A stretch of DNA of 33,528 nt, from positions 1 to 33,528 of the forward strand of contig CANRHG010000002.1 in assembly GCA_947630385.1 (NCBI GenBank), written 5' to 3'. The notes under the pieces were generated by a model. It saw nothing but the letters and a program-made list of their open reading frames with translations. It had not been told where the DNA came from and made no database searches. This stretch comes from an uncultured Eubacteriaceae bacterium (GTDB taxonomy: Bacteria; Bacillota; Clostridia; Eubacteriales; Eubacteriaceae). Position 1 is the first letter of the stretch. Every line of letters starts with the position of its first letter. This document shows positions 23,368 through 31,623 of this stretch, in pieces. Position numbers and translations under genes: made by a program.

Positions 23368-23604
23368 ATGCCAAAACCCTATAACAATAGAAGAAGAAAA
23401 AGAGTTTGTGAATTCTGCGAAAATCACATCGATGAGGTCGATTACAAAGACGTAGCGACCTTAAAACGCTACATTTCAGAACGTGGGAAAATTCTTCCAC
23501 GCCGGGCGACCGGAACGTGCGCAAAGCACCAGAGGAAAGTAACGCGTGCCATTAAAAGAGCGCGCAACATCGCCCTAATCCCATACACCCACAACCGCGT
23601 TTGA
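23368..23604 (+). CDS. rpsR: 30S ribosomal protein S18
   Basis: Small basic protein (78 residues) binding 16S rRNA with S6. The Cys/His pattern CEFCENH...CAKHQRK shows the zinc-binding (C+) form. The core DVATLKRYISERGKILPRRATGTCAKHQRK is the S18 signature, given here by its key parts LKRYISERGKILPRR and CAKHQRK. AGGAGAGAG precedes the ATG. Its stop codon overlaps the first base of the terminator stem. Confidence 0.97.
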   Translation: MPKPYNNRRRKRVCEFCENHIDEVDYKDVATLKRYISERGKILPRRATGTCAKHQRKVTRAIKRARNIALIPYTHNRV

Positions 23605-23629
23605 GCTCAGAGGAATCTGGGCTTTTTTT
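23604..23629 (+). terminator. Intrinsic terminator of rpsF-ssb-rpsR
   Basis: AGCTCAGA (23604-23611) pairs with TCTGGGCT (23616-23623), eight pairs with one G-T and a GGAA tetraloop, followed by seven T. It closes the ribosomal operon. Confidence 0.9.
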
Positions 23630-23679
23630 GTGCCTTTTTTGGCTAGGGGCCGGCGTGTCAAGTGGGAAATTCTAAACTG

Positions 23680-23800
23680 TGGTATTATAAAATAAAGCTT
23701 ACAATTTTTTCGATCAATTAACTGGGCCGTTTATCGGTCGTAGAAAGAAGTTCATCATTCATTTGGGCGGTATTCACCGCCGCTCCCGTAGGTATTAACA
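23680..23800 (+). promoter_or_regulatory. Promoter and structured leader of the 23.8-25.7 kb unit
   Basis: An extended -10, TGGTATTAT, lies at 23680-23688, so transcription would start near 23695 and give a leader of about 106 nt. The leader holds two hairpins. GGCCG/CGGTC (23725-23729 with 23735-23739) is weak. GGCGGT/ACCGCC (23766-23771 with 23776-23781, ATTC loop) is perfect. Between the second hairpin and the GTG start at 23801 there is only a poor ribosome-binding site. It does not match a riboswitch class that I know. Confidence 0.55.
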
Positions 23801-24100
23801 GTGAAAATAGAAATATACGAACAAGCCGGTTACTCGTCCGAAGCATCGGATTTCGATCTGCTTTTAGACTACGCCATCAAGCTACTCGAGCGCGACGGTA
23901 ATGAAGTGATACGCTACGAAAAGAACGTCGAGCCGGAAAAGTTTGAGTTTATAAAAGGATATAAACTTCCCGTGATCGTCGCGGACGGCGAGATACTCTG
24001 CGCGGGAAGCTACGATCTTCGTCTGATCACGCGAAACTGTCCGGGAGGATCCTGCCAAAACTGCCCTAGTAAAGGGATTTGTAACCATGAAACTGTTTAG
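23801..24100 (+). CDS. Thioredoxin-fold-like small protein with C-terminal Cys cluster
   Basis: No confident family. The 99-residue protein has the alternating pattern of a thioredoxin-like fold: strand KIEIYEQ, a helix at 15-32, strand EVIRYEKN, then LPVIVADGEILCAGSYDL near 56-73 with the cis-proline-like LPV. ArsD-like or glutaredoxin-like relatives are possible, but the N-terminal cysteines of those proteins are missing. Cysteines are C67, C80, C85, C88 and C94. The last four form CX4CX2CX5C, which could bind zinc or an iron-sulfur cluster. The GTG start has a weak ribosome-binding site. It overlaps the next gene by 14 nt. Confidence 0.75.
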   Translation: MKIEIYEQAGYSSEASDFDLLLDYAIKLLERDGNEVIRYEKNVEPEKFEFIKGYKLPVIVADGEILCAGSYDLRLITRNCPGGSCQNCPSKGICNHETV

Positions 24101-25724
24101 CCCAAAACGCAAAAATCTTTTTAACGAAGAAGAAAAAAAGCCGGAAACCGGGACCGAACTGGCCGTCGTTCCAGGCGAAGAGGCGAAGTTTATATACGCT
24201 ACGGAAGAAACCGGTGAGATTCGACTTTCGGAAGAAAACGTAGAGCCCGCGGTAGAAAGCGTGGAAGAGGTTTTGTTGGAGACCCCCGAGATTTTGGAGG
24301 CCGAAGCGGAGACTGGAGAGCCTGAGAATTCCGAAAACGAGGCGCTTATCTTCGAGACAGAGCCCGTGTCGGCTATAGAGCCGGAAGACGAAGAGCTTCT
24401 CGCGGGGCAGGTCGAAGAAACCCCACAGCCACTGCCGGAAGCAGACGAAGAGCCGGTAATTTCCGAAGAAGAAGAGGCTCTCGAAGGCTTTTCGCTAAAG
24501 CGGCCGAACGAAGACTTTGAAGTATCCTCCGAGTCCGGTTTTATCGAACCTGCGCAACCGGAAAAGGAATTTACGCCCGAAGCCAAGACCAGGCCCAGGC
24601 GAAAACGCCGTAAAGAGCTCCTCGTCCGTCTTGGAGACGAGAAAGAGGAAGCGACCCAGGTCTTACAGAAGATCGATCTTAAGGACGAGATCCTTGAGCC
24701 GGTCCGAAGCATCGACAGCGAGACGATCGTCGTCAACGACGTCGACGAGATCCGTCTGGACATTCAAAAACGGGTCAAGCAGTCCAAGCGTATCCTAAGA
24801 AGAAGGGAAAAAAGCGGCCGGGAGATCATCGAGACCCGGACGCAGGAACTCACGCAAAACCTGGAGCTTCCCATCGAGAACGACAATGCGGTCTATTCAA
24901 ACGTACCGGATTACATCTTTGACGGGGGAATTACCCTCTACAATAGCCTGATCAGGCAGATGCAACAAAACGGAACGTTAAAAGTGGAGACGCTCATGAG
25001 CGTTCTGGGGGCCCTTGCCGGGTTTTCCACGCAAATGGCCGTACGGGAAAAGATGGTCAACCGCATGGGCATCGAAGAGGATCAGGTTTTTTCCATCATC
25101 AAGACCCAAAACGACGAACGCTACTTCTTTTCGGACACGATCGACCAACTTCTGCAAAAAGACAAACACTCGATCTGGTACATGTCGGCTTCCGCGACGA
25201 TGCGTCTTTCCGGGCGGGTGGAAAGCAGCATTGAAGAGATCATCCGTTATTCCGTAAGAAATCTCGGAAAAGAATCCTTTGGCGTTCCGAGACTGACCAA
25301 CCAGACGCGACCGTCGTACCTGCCGGAATATTTCGTCGAAAACATGTGGTACGGCCTACAGGAGGGCCTGGAGCGTTTTACGAACGACCCTCTGGAGTGG
25401 CCACAGATCTTCGGGATCGCGGTCCAGCGGGCCCTGCTTACGACGAAGGGGATCCTCGATTCGAACACCTCACTTCGGATCGTGCTCGAATGCGCGGTGC
25501 CGATGAGCATGATCGACCTCGTCCCGGTAAAGCCCGAAGTTTTGAGTCAACGGGAGATGGAAGACGTCATGATCGAACGCCTGCACAACGAGATCGAAGT
25601 GCTCCGGAACACGCTTTACATGGCCGGGGACGAAGAGCGCGAAGAGCTGCTACTCGAGTTGTCCCAAAAGACCGAACAGCTTTACGTTTTAATTGAAAAT
25701 AAGAGCAAACGCCTAAAAAAATGA
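24087..25724 (+). CDS. Unrecognised 545-residue protein, acidic N-terminal half and coiled-coil tail
   Basis: No family recognised. Residues 14-135 are very rich in Glu and Pro and are probably disordered. A basic patch (TRPRRKRRKELL) is at 168-179. Residues 180-255 are mixed and charged. From about 268 to 479 lies a folded-looking, conserved-style domain with VETLMSVLGALAGFSTQMAV, SIIKTQNDERYFFSD, ESFGVPRLTNQTRPSYLPEY and EWPQIFGIAVQRAL. The tail (488-545) looks like a coiled coil. No membrane segment or signal peptide is seen, so it is probably cytoplasmic. It overlaps the Cys-cluster gene by 14 nt, so the two are likely partners. A bidirectional terminator overlaps its stop. Confidence 0.8.
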   Translation: MKLFSPKRKNLFNEEEKKPETGTELAVVPGEEAKFIYATEETGEIRLSEENVEPAVESVEEVLLETPEILEAEAETGEPENSENEALIFETEPVSAIEPEDEELLAGQVEETPQPLPEADEEPVISEEEEALEGFSLKRPNEDFEVSSESGFIEPAQPEKEFTPEAKTRPRRKRRKELLVRLGDEKEEATQVLQKIDLKDEILEPVRSIDSETIVVNDVDEIRLDIQKRVKQSKRILRRREKSGREIIETRTQELTQNLELPIENDNAVYSNVPDYIFDGGITLYNSLIRQMQQNGTLKVETLMSVLGALAGFSTQMAVREKMVNRMGIEEDQVFSIIKTQNDERYFFSDTIDQLLQKDKHSIWYMSASATMRLSGRVESSIEEIIRYSVRNLGKESFGVPRLTNQTRPSYLPEYFVENMWYGLQEGLERFTNDPLEWPQIFGIAVQRALLTTKGILDSNTSLRIVLECAVPMSMIDLVPVKPEVLSQREMEDVMIERLHNEIEVLRNTLYMAGDEEREELLLELSQKTEQLYVLIENKSKRLKK

Positions 25725-25748
25725 CCTGGAGAGGTTCCAGGTCATTTT
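25718..25748. terminator. Bidirectional terminator between convergent genes
   Basis: AAAATGACCTGGA (25718-25730) pairs perfectly with TCCAGGTCATTTT (25736-25748), a 13-bp stem with a GAGGT loop. A-rich and T-rich ends make it work in both directions. It overlaps the stop of the 545-residue gene and of acyP. Confidence 0.9.
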
Positions 25749-26037
25749 AGTTTCTCGGAATAAAGCGTCCCGTATCTTCTTGAAGCGGGATCTCTTTGCA
25801 GCTGTAGTCTTCGATGCGGATCCAGCGGTCCTGTGAGTGAAGTTTACGCAGGAACTCCGCGACGTTTTTTGGAGAGCCCTGGACTTCACAGTCGACGTCG
25901 CCGTTTAAGAGGTTGCGTACCCAACCGGACAGGCCTAAATTTTGGGCCAGGTTCTGGGCGGTCCAGCGAAAACCGACGCCCTGGACCCTGCCTTTAAAGA
26001 CGACGTAATAACGTTTGGTTTCATTTTGATCTCTCAT
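25747..26037 (-). CDS. acyP: Acylphosphatase
   Basis: Hydrolyses acyl phosphates such as acetyl phosphate or carbamoyl phosphate; 96 residues, normal for the family. It has the signature GRVQGVGFRW with catalytic R24 and the second motif GWVRNLLNGDV with N42. The start overlaps the 3' end of hslO by 17 nt, so the two form a leftward pair. Together with the ABC cassette it is one of the few units in the right arm transcribed against the expected direction of replication. Confidence 0.93.
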   Translation of the reverse strand: MRDQNETKRYYVVFKGRVQGVGFRWTAQNLAQNLGLSGWVRNLLNGDVDCEVQGSPKNVAEFLRKLHSQDRWIRIEDYSCKEIPLQEDTGRFIPRN

Positions 26038-26878
26038 ATAACTCTCCCAGATCTTCGGGGGTAAAGGTGTATTTGCTGTTGCAGAACGCGCACCCGACTT
26101 CGACGTCCTGGCCTTCTTCTAACAGCTCTTCGATCCCCTCTTTTCCGATGGCTATGACCGCTTTGGCCATTTTTTCGGGCGAGCAGTCGCAGTGCCAGCG
26201 GATGTCTTCTTCCTTTAAAATCGTAACTTCAAAACCGGGCAAGATCTTGGAAATGATGAGCCGGTAGTCGGTTCCAAACTGTAGGTAAAGCTCGGCCGGT
26301 TCGGGGTGTCTGGCGAGGTCGCGCTCCAAGGCGTCGACCGTCTCGAGATCCGTATCGGGCATGAGTTGGATCAAAAAGCCACAGGCGGCTTTTACTTTAT
26401 CCCCTTCAAGTTCTACGCCGATGCCACAGGAGCTTGGGATCTGCTCGCTTTCGGCGAAGTACGAGGTGAGGGTCGCGGCGATCTCGCCCGAAAGCAGCGA
26501 CATCGTTCCGGTATAGGGCTCTCTTAAACCGATATCTTTGGTGATGGTCAAAAAGCCGGGACCGAGGAGTTCTTCGATCGTCGGGGCCGTTGCCGTGGCT
26601 TCGTGAAAATAACCTTTGATCTCCCCTTTTTTGTTGGCCATGGCCGTGATCCCTTTTCCCGGGCCCTGGGAGCGGACGACGAGGCTGACGATGTCGGTGT
26701 CGTTTTTCATCGTCGAGGATACCAGAGCGGTCGCGACGAGGAACTCGCATAGCGCCTGGGCCGCCGTTTCCTTGAGCCCGTGTAGGCGAAGCGCCTCGGC
26801 ACAGGTCTCGGTCAGGTTGCAAAACGTGATGGAAATCTGGTTGTCGGCTGCGGTAGCCGTAATTATTTTATCTGACAT
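26021..26878 (-). CDS. hslO: Redox-regulated chaperone Hsp33
   Basis: Holdase chaperone activated by oxidative unfolding; 285 residues. The C-terminal zinc-binding motif is complete: C230-x-C232 (WHCDCSPEK) and C263-x2-C266 (GCAFCNSKY). The N-terminal domain has the family's MKNDTDIVSLVVRSQGPGKG and EPYTGTMSLLSGEIA stretches. It is divergent from the DUF2232 gene with a 53-bp gap. No Shine-Dalgarno is seen before its ATG (upstream is CAAAAAACC). Confidence 0.96.
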   Translation of the reverse strand: MSDKIITATAADNQISITFCNLTETCAEALRLHGLKETAAQALCEFLVATALVSSTMKNDTDIVSLVVRSQGPGKGITAMANKKGEIKGYFHEATATAPTIEELLGPGFLTITKDIGLREPYTGTMSLLSGEIAATLTSYFAESEQIPSSCGIGVELEGDKVKAACGFLIQLMPDTDLETVDALERDLARHPEPAELYLQFGTDYRLIISKILPGFEVTILKEEDIRWHCDCSPEKMAKAVIAIGKEGIEELLEEGQDVEVGCAFCNSKYTFTPEDLGELYERSK

Positions 26879-26887
26879 GGTTTTTTG

Positions 26888-26896
26888 TGATATAAT
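26888..26896 (+). promoter_or_regulatory. Extended -10 promoter for DUF2232-gdpP-rplI
   Basis: TGATATAAT is a full extended -10. No clear -35 is present at 17 bp. Transcription would begin near 26903, leaving about 29 nt before the GTG start; GGAAGG lies 7 nt upstream of that start. Confidence 0.65.
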
Positions 26897-26931
26897 TTCT
26901 AGGTTAAAAAACTTTTATTTGGAAGGCAATC

Positions 26932-27906
26932 GTGAATACCCGAGCAATTACTGAAGGAGCCATGATGGCCGCACTGACCGTAATCATTGCTCTATTGTCT
27001 TTTTATATACCCTTTCTTTCGGTACTGGTTTATTTTCTCATCGCCTTACCCACGGTTATCTTGTACCGCCGGTACGGTTTTGTCGCAGCTTTTTTAGAAA
27101 GTTTGACCGCTTCCCTTTTATTGCTCCTTTTCATGGACATTTTCAATTGCTTGATTTATGCGGTCAACATAATGCTTCCGGGACTGATGATCGGCAGCGT
27201 CTATAGAAGCCAGAAAGATGGGGTCGTGCGTTTTTGTACCGGATACGTCGCTTTTCTGGGATCGCTCGCCGCGGAAATGGCCATTTTCCAGTTTGTCACG
27301 GGCATTTCGATCACTCAGGACTTTTTAAACGAACTGGATACGTCGTTTGCGACGATGAAAAATCTGTACACCCAGACCGGGCTACTTCAGGAGAGTGGGA
27401 TGCAGAGCTTTAACCAGAACCTCGACGAGATGAAGGACCTGTACACGACGTTCTTTCCGGCGATCGTTTTGATCCTGCCTGCGGCTTTAAGTTACATCGA
27501 TCTTTTGATCTGTGACGGGCTGATGAAGCGCTTAAGGCTATCGTACGTACCGATGAAGCCCATCACGCAGTGGCAGCTTCCGCCGTACAGCCAGTACGTG
27601 CTCGCGCTCACCTATATCGTATCGGTTGCGCTGAGCCATCTCATTGCCGACCCCAGCGTTAAGATCTACGCGGAAACGGTCACTCTTCTCACCCTTACCG
27701 TCTTCTGGGTCTTGGGCCTTTCGTTTTACTACTGGCTGATCCAGGAGAAAACGGGCAAACCCAGGCGTTTTCTGCGTTTTTTGATCCTCTTCTTCAGTCT
27801 GTTCGTCCCGATTGGGGCTCCCATTTTGATCCTTACGGGGATCTTTGAGATGTTTTTTAATTTACGCAGATTTTTTACAAAAGATGAAAATGAAGGAAAA
27901 CGTTAA
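26932..27906 (+). CDS. DUF2232 (YybS-like) membrane protein
   Basis: Membrane protein of 324 residues with about eight hydrophobic segments. The opening RAITEGAMMAALTVIIALLS and the following LVYFLIALPTVILYRRYGF are typical of the DUF2232/YybS family, which resembles ECF transporter S-components but has no known substrate. The C-terminus has three to four helices (LTLTVFWVLGLSFYYWLIQE). The start is GTG at 26932. Its place before gdpP and rplI matches yybS in Bacillus. It overlaps gdpP by about 23 nt. Confidence 0.85.
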   Translation: MNTRAITEGAMMAALTVIIALLSFYIPFLSVLVYFLIALPTVILYRRYGFVAAFLESLTASLLLLLFMDIFNCLIYAVNIMLPGLMIGSVYRSQKDGVVRFCTGYVAFLGSLAAEMAIFQFVTGISITQDFLNELDTSFATMKNLYTQTGLLQESGMQSFNQNLDEMKDLYTTFFPAIVLILPAALSYIDLLICDGLMKRLRLSYVPMKPITQWQLPPYSQYVLALTYIVSVALSHLIADPSVKIYAETVTLLTLTVFWVLGLSFYYWLIQEKTGKPRRFLRFLILFFSLFVPIGAPILILTGIFEMFFNLRRFFTKDENEGKR

Positions 27907-29884
27907 GTGGCCGAGCATCATCTTACTGATCGGACTGCTCGCTTTATCGATCGTACTTTTTTATTATAACAACTTCTGGGGGATCTTCGCCCTGATGGTT
28001 TCCCCCGTTTTGTTTTTATGCTCGATCACGGTCAACTACAAGACCAGGGGGGACGTCATCAACGGGATAAACCGCTTGTACGAGCAGTTTGACAGCCTAA
28101 ACCGGGAGCGTATGAACCAGCTTCCGGTGGCTTACGTGATCGTCGACAAAAACGGGACCATCGTCTGGAACAACGAGGCCTTTCACAAGAACTTTTACGG
28201 GACCAGAAGTTACGAGATCGTCGGGCGTAAGCTTGAAACCGAGATCAACCTGACCCTTGAAGAGTGCTTAAAATCACAGGACCTCGATTACTCGTTTGGC
28301 AACGTCAATTACGAGATCGTGACCCAACAGATCTCCGATTCCAGAGGGGACCTGTACATCATCAATTTCTTTGACGTGACGCTGCTCAAGCGCCAAAAAG
28401 AGATCTACAGCCGCTACGAGCCGATTTTTTGTTACATCATCCTCGACAACTACGACGAAGTCGTCGATTCGCTCGACAACCTGGAGCGGGCGACGTACTT
28501 AAGCCAGATCGACGTCTTGCTCAGCGACTGGGCCAAGCGAAAAGACGCCTTTATCATGCACTACGAAAACGACCGCTACCTGGTCATCTTCGAGCGTGAA
28601 AAACTCCAGGTCATCCTCGACGCGAATTTCAGGATCCTCGACGAGATCCGTGAAGTCGGGGGTTCGGGTAAATTTTCCCTCTCCATCGGTGTAGGCGTGT
28701 CGGACCGGCCCAGAACGATCAAGGAAGCCGACGATTTGTCCCACCAGGCCCTCGAGATCGCCCAGGCCCGCGGTGGGGACCAGGCGGTCGTCAAGGTCGA
28801 CGACGCCCTAAACTATTACGGGGGCAAGCACGAAGCGAGAGAAAAATCGAACAAGGTCCGTGCCCGTGTCAAGGCCAGAGCCTTGCACGATCTTATCAAA
28901 AACGCCGACAACGTCCTGATCATGGGGCATTCGAACCCTGATGCGGATTGTCTTGGCGCTGGAATAGGTATCATCGAAGCCGCGATGGATCAGGGAAAGA
29001 ACGCAAAGTACATTTTAAGCGGGCTCAATTACAACGTCGACGGGCTCAGCGAGTTTTTACGGCGTAAGGACTACCCGAACCCGTTTATCTCACCCGAGGA
29101 GGTCGACGGCTTTTTAAGGGACAATACGCTACTGGTGGTCGTAGATACCCAAAGCGCCGACTACGTCGATTACCCGCCGGCGCTCGAAGCGGTCGATAAG
29201 GTCGTCGTCATCGACCACCACCGAAGACCGGAAAACGCGGTAAAAAAACCCTTGCTCGAGTTCAACGAAGTCTACGCCTCTTCGGCGTGCGAGCTGGTCT
29301 CGGAGCTTCTTTCCTACTTTGACTCAAAGACCGTCTTAAGCCCGATCGGGGCGACGGCGCTGATGAGCGGGATGATAATGGACACGAAGATGTTCGTCAA
29401 CCGTACGGGGGTACGGACTTTTGAAGCGGCTTCCTTTCTAAAACGCAAGGGGGCCGACATGACACAGGCCAAAAACCTGTTAAAGGACGATTTTACGACT
29501 TATACGAGCAAGGTCAAAGCCGTACAGAGCGCCGAGCGCCCCTTCGACGGCGTGATCTTGTCGATGTATCAAGATAAAAGTGAATATGCTAAAATAGTAG
29601 CGTCGCAAGCTGCCGACGAAATGCTCAACATCAAAGGGATCGACGCGAGTTTTGTCGTACTCGAGAGCGCGGACGGCGTGAGCATTTCCGGGCGTAGCAA
29701 CGGGAGTTTCAACGTACAGTTGATCTTAGAAGCGCTCGGTGGCGGCGGACACTTTGCGATGGCGGGAGCCCAGCTCGGACAGATCCCACTCGAAAGGGGA
29801 AGAGAGCTGCTCCTGGGAGAAATCGAAAATTATTTGGCAGAAAGGAATTATAACCTTGAAGACAACGAAGATAATATTGCTTAA
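27884..29884 (+). CDS. gdpP: Cyclic-di-AMP phosphodiesterase GdpP
   Basis: Membrane enzyme that degrades c-di-AMP; 666 residues. Two N-terminal membrane helices (about 10-30 and 32-50) lead to a PAS domain (ELPVAYVIVDKNG region near 85-170). A degenerate GGDEF domain follows, with LSIGVGVSDRPRTIKEAD and ARGGDQAVVK. The DHH domain has MGHSNPDADCLGAGIG and VVIDHHRRPENA, and the DHHA1 end has GRSNGSFNVQLILEALGGGGH. I chose the ATG at 27884; the ATG two codons later is equally possible and neither has a strong ribosome-binding site. It overlaps rplI by 29 nt. Confidence 0.95.
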   Translation: MKMKENVKWPSIILLIGLLALSIVLFYYNNFWGIFALMVSPVLFLCSITVNYKTRGDVINGINRLYEQFDSLNRERMNQLPVAYVIVDKNGTIVWNNEAFHKNFYGTRSYEIVGRKLETEINLTLEECLKSQDLDYSFGNVNYEIVTQQISDSRGDLYIINFFDVTLLKRQKEIYSRYEPIFCYIILDNYDEVVDSLDNLERATYLSQIDVLLSDWAKRKDAFIMHYENDRYLVIFEREKLQVILDANFRILDEIREVGGSGKFSLSIGVGVSDRPRTIKEADDLSHQALEIAQARGGDQAVVKVDDALNYYGGKHEAREKSNKVRARVKARALHDLIKNADNVLIMGHSNPDADCLGAGIGIIEAAMDQGKNAKYILSGLNYNVDGLSEFLRRKDYPNPFISPEEVDGFLRDNTLLVVVDTQSADYVDYPPALEAVDKVVVIDHHRRPENAVKKPLLEFNEVYASSACELVSELLSYFDSKTVLSPIGATALMSGMIMDTKMFVNRTGVRTFEAASFLKRKGADMTQAKNLLKDDFTTYTSKVKAVQSAERPFDGVILSMYQDKSEYAKIVASQAADEMLNIKGIDASFVVLESADGVSISGRSNGSFNVQLILEALGGGGHFAMAGAQLGQIPLERGRELLLGEIENYLAERNYNLEDNEDNIA

Positions 29885-30308
29885 GGACATACCCAACCTT
29901 GGGGTCGTCGGCGACGTCGTCGACGTAAAACCCGGCTACGCGAACAACTACCTGCTTAAGGAAGGCCGTGCCATCCGCGGGACCGAAGAAAACCTGGCCC
30001 GTATCGAAGAGATCCGGGAAGAACAGGCCAAGATCCGGGCGGAAAACGAACAGGCGGCACAGGCCCTGGCGGACGTCCTCAACGAAACGCAGCTTGAACT
30101 CAAAGCAAAGGCCGGTGAGGGCGGTAAGCTCTTCGGGAGCGTGACCGTACGCGACATCATCGATGCACTGCAACAGCAGGGGATCAACGTCGATAAACGT
30201 AAGATCCTTTTAGAAGAGCCCATCCGTGAACTCGGTGAAAAAGAGATCACCGTTCGTACGTTCCCGGAGATCGAAGCTCAGTTAAAAGTAAATGTCGTCC
30301 CAGAATAA
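29856..30308 (+). CDS. rplI: 50S ribosomal protein L9
   Basis: Two-domain ribosomal protein at the base of the L1 stalk; 150 residues. It starts TTKIILLKDIPNLGVVGDVV and continues VKPGYANNYLLKEGRAI, the family signature. A long charged helix (about 45-80) leads to the C-terminal domain with GKLFGSVTVRDI. The start is TTG at 29856, with AAAGGA 9 nt upstream; the in-frame extension further upstream lies inside gdpP. gdpP-rplI-dnaB is the Bacillus order. Confidence 0.95.
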   Translation: MKTTKIILLKDIPNLGVVGDVVDVKPGYANNYLLKEGRAIRGTEENLARIEEIREEQAKIRAENEQAAQALADVLNETQLELKAKAGEGGKLFGSVTVRDIIDALQQQGINVDKRKILLEEPIRELGEKEITVRTFPEIEAQLKVNVVPE

Positions 30309-30334
30309 GCGTCTATCATAGGCGCTCTTTTTTT
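30308..30334 (+). terminator. Terminator between rplI and dnaB
   Basis: AGCGTCTA (30308-30315) pairs with TAGGCGCT (30319-30326), eight pairs with one G-T and a TCA loop, then seven T after a C. It begins at the last base of the rplI stop. Confidence 0.85.
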
Positions 30335-30352
30335 CGTTAGAAAGGATAATCG

Positions 30353-31623
30353 GTGGCTACCAGAGTTCTACCGCACAGTACCGAAGTAGAAAATCAACTT
30401 CTCGGGAGCTACATTGTCAATCCGGACACGATCGTCGACACGTTGCCGGATCTGAAAACGGAAGATTTTTACAGCATCAACAACCAAAAGGTCTTCGACG
30501 CGATCAGTCATATGTTCTTCGAAGACCACAAAGTCGACATCGTCACCCTAAGCGAGACCTTAAAGCGGCGTGGGGACCTCGAAAAAATCGGTGGCGAAAG
30601 TTACCTGGCCGACCTCGTCTCGTCGGTCCCGCTCGTGCCCAACAACAAAGAGTACGCGCAGATCATCAAGGACAACGCCCTGACCAGAGCGCTGATCAAA
30701 ACGGCCGAGGAGATCCACGAATCGGCCTACCGCGAGCACGACGACGTACAGGAGCTTCTTGAACACGCCGAAGGGCTGATCTTTGATCTCAGCCACGACA
30801 ACAAGGACCGGGAAGAGCTCATCCCGATCAAGGAAGTCGTCTTTGATACCCTCGCCCGCATCCAGGAGATCCACGAAAACAAGGGAAAACTCACCGGAAC
30901 GGGAACGGGTTTTACCGACCTTGACCGGATGACCTCGGGATTTCAAAAGGCCGACCTCGTCATCATCGCGGCCAGGCCCTCGATGGGCAAGACCGCCCTG
31001 GCGCTAAACATCGCGACCAACGCCGCGATCAGGGAAAATAAGACGGTTCTCATTTTCTCGCTCGAGATGAGCAAGGAGCAACTCGTTCAGCGCATGATCC
31101 TATCGGAAGCCCTCGTCGACAGCAACCGCATCCGTACGGGAAACATCAATAGCGAAGAGGACTGGGGCCCGATCACGGTCTCGGCGGAAGATCTGTGTAA
31201 GACCAAGATCTTCATCAACGACACGCCCGGGATCAGCCTCGCGCAGATGCGCTCGATCTGCAGAAAGCAGGCGCTGAAGGAACCGGTCGACCTAATTGTT
31301 ATCGATTACATGCAACTCATGAGCGGGACGCGCCGCGCCGAAAACCGCCAGCACGAGATCTCGGAGATCTCGCCGAATCGCGGCTGGACAAGCGGCCGTT
31401 ACTTTCGGACCTCAGGGATTCGGGCTCGATCGAACAGGACGCCGACGTCGTGCTCTTTTTGTACCGCGACGCTTATTATAATAAGGAAGACGCGGACCCG
31501 TACGAAGCCGAACTGCACATCGCCAAACAGCGAAACGGCCCGACGGGGAAGATCTTCCTGCGTTGGCTGGCCGACTATACCCGCTTTGTGGAACCTTCTG
31601 AAATGGAGGATGCCGATGGATAA
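30353..31623 (+). pseudogene. dnaB: Replicative helicase DnaB, frameshifted by an internal 70-nt loss
   Basis: Hexameric 5'-3' helicase of the replication fork. Residues 1-341 are normal: DnaG-interacting N-domain, then Walker A ARPSMGKTA, VLIFSLEMSKEQLVQRM, and Walker B LIVIDYMQLMSG, ending ENRQHEISEIS at 31372. The correct reading then resumes in another frame from 31375: ESRLDKRPLLSDLRDSGSIE, DADVVLFLYRD, AKQRNGPTGKIFLRW, ending at TAA 31621-31623. By comparison with Bacillus DnaB, 24 residues (the RSLKALARE...ALSQLSR segment with the key Gln) should lie between. Two nt remain, so about 70 nt are missing. The GTG start at 30353 has AGAAAGGA upstream. The break could be real or an assembly or sequencing error. 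Confidence 0.9.

Noticed and set aside
23695..23800. A T-box riboswitch
   Set aside because: Only the GGCGGT...ACCGCC ending is suggestive; the leader is too short and there is no specifier stem or following terminator.
23882..24763. A 293-residue Ser-rich protein on the minus strand
   Set aside because: It is the antisense of the Glu-rich part of the 545-residue gene, where GAA/GAG codons read as Ser and Phe codons; no ribosome-binding site or homology.
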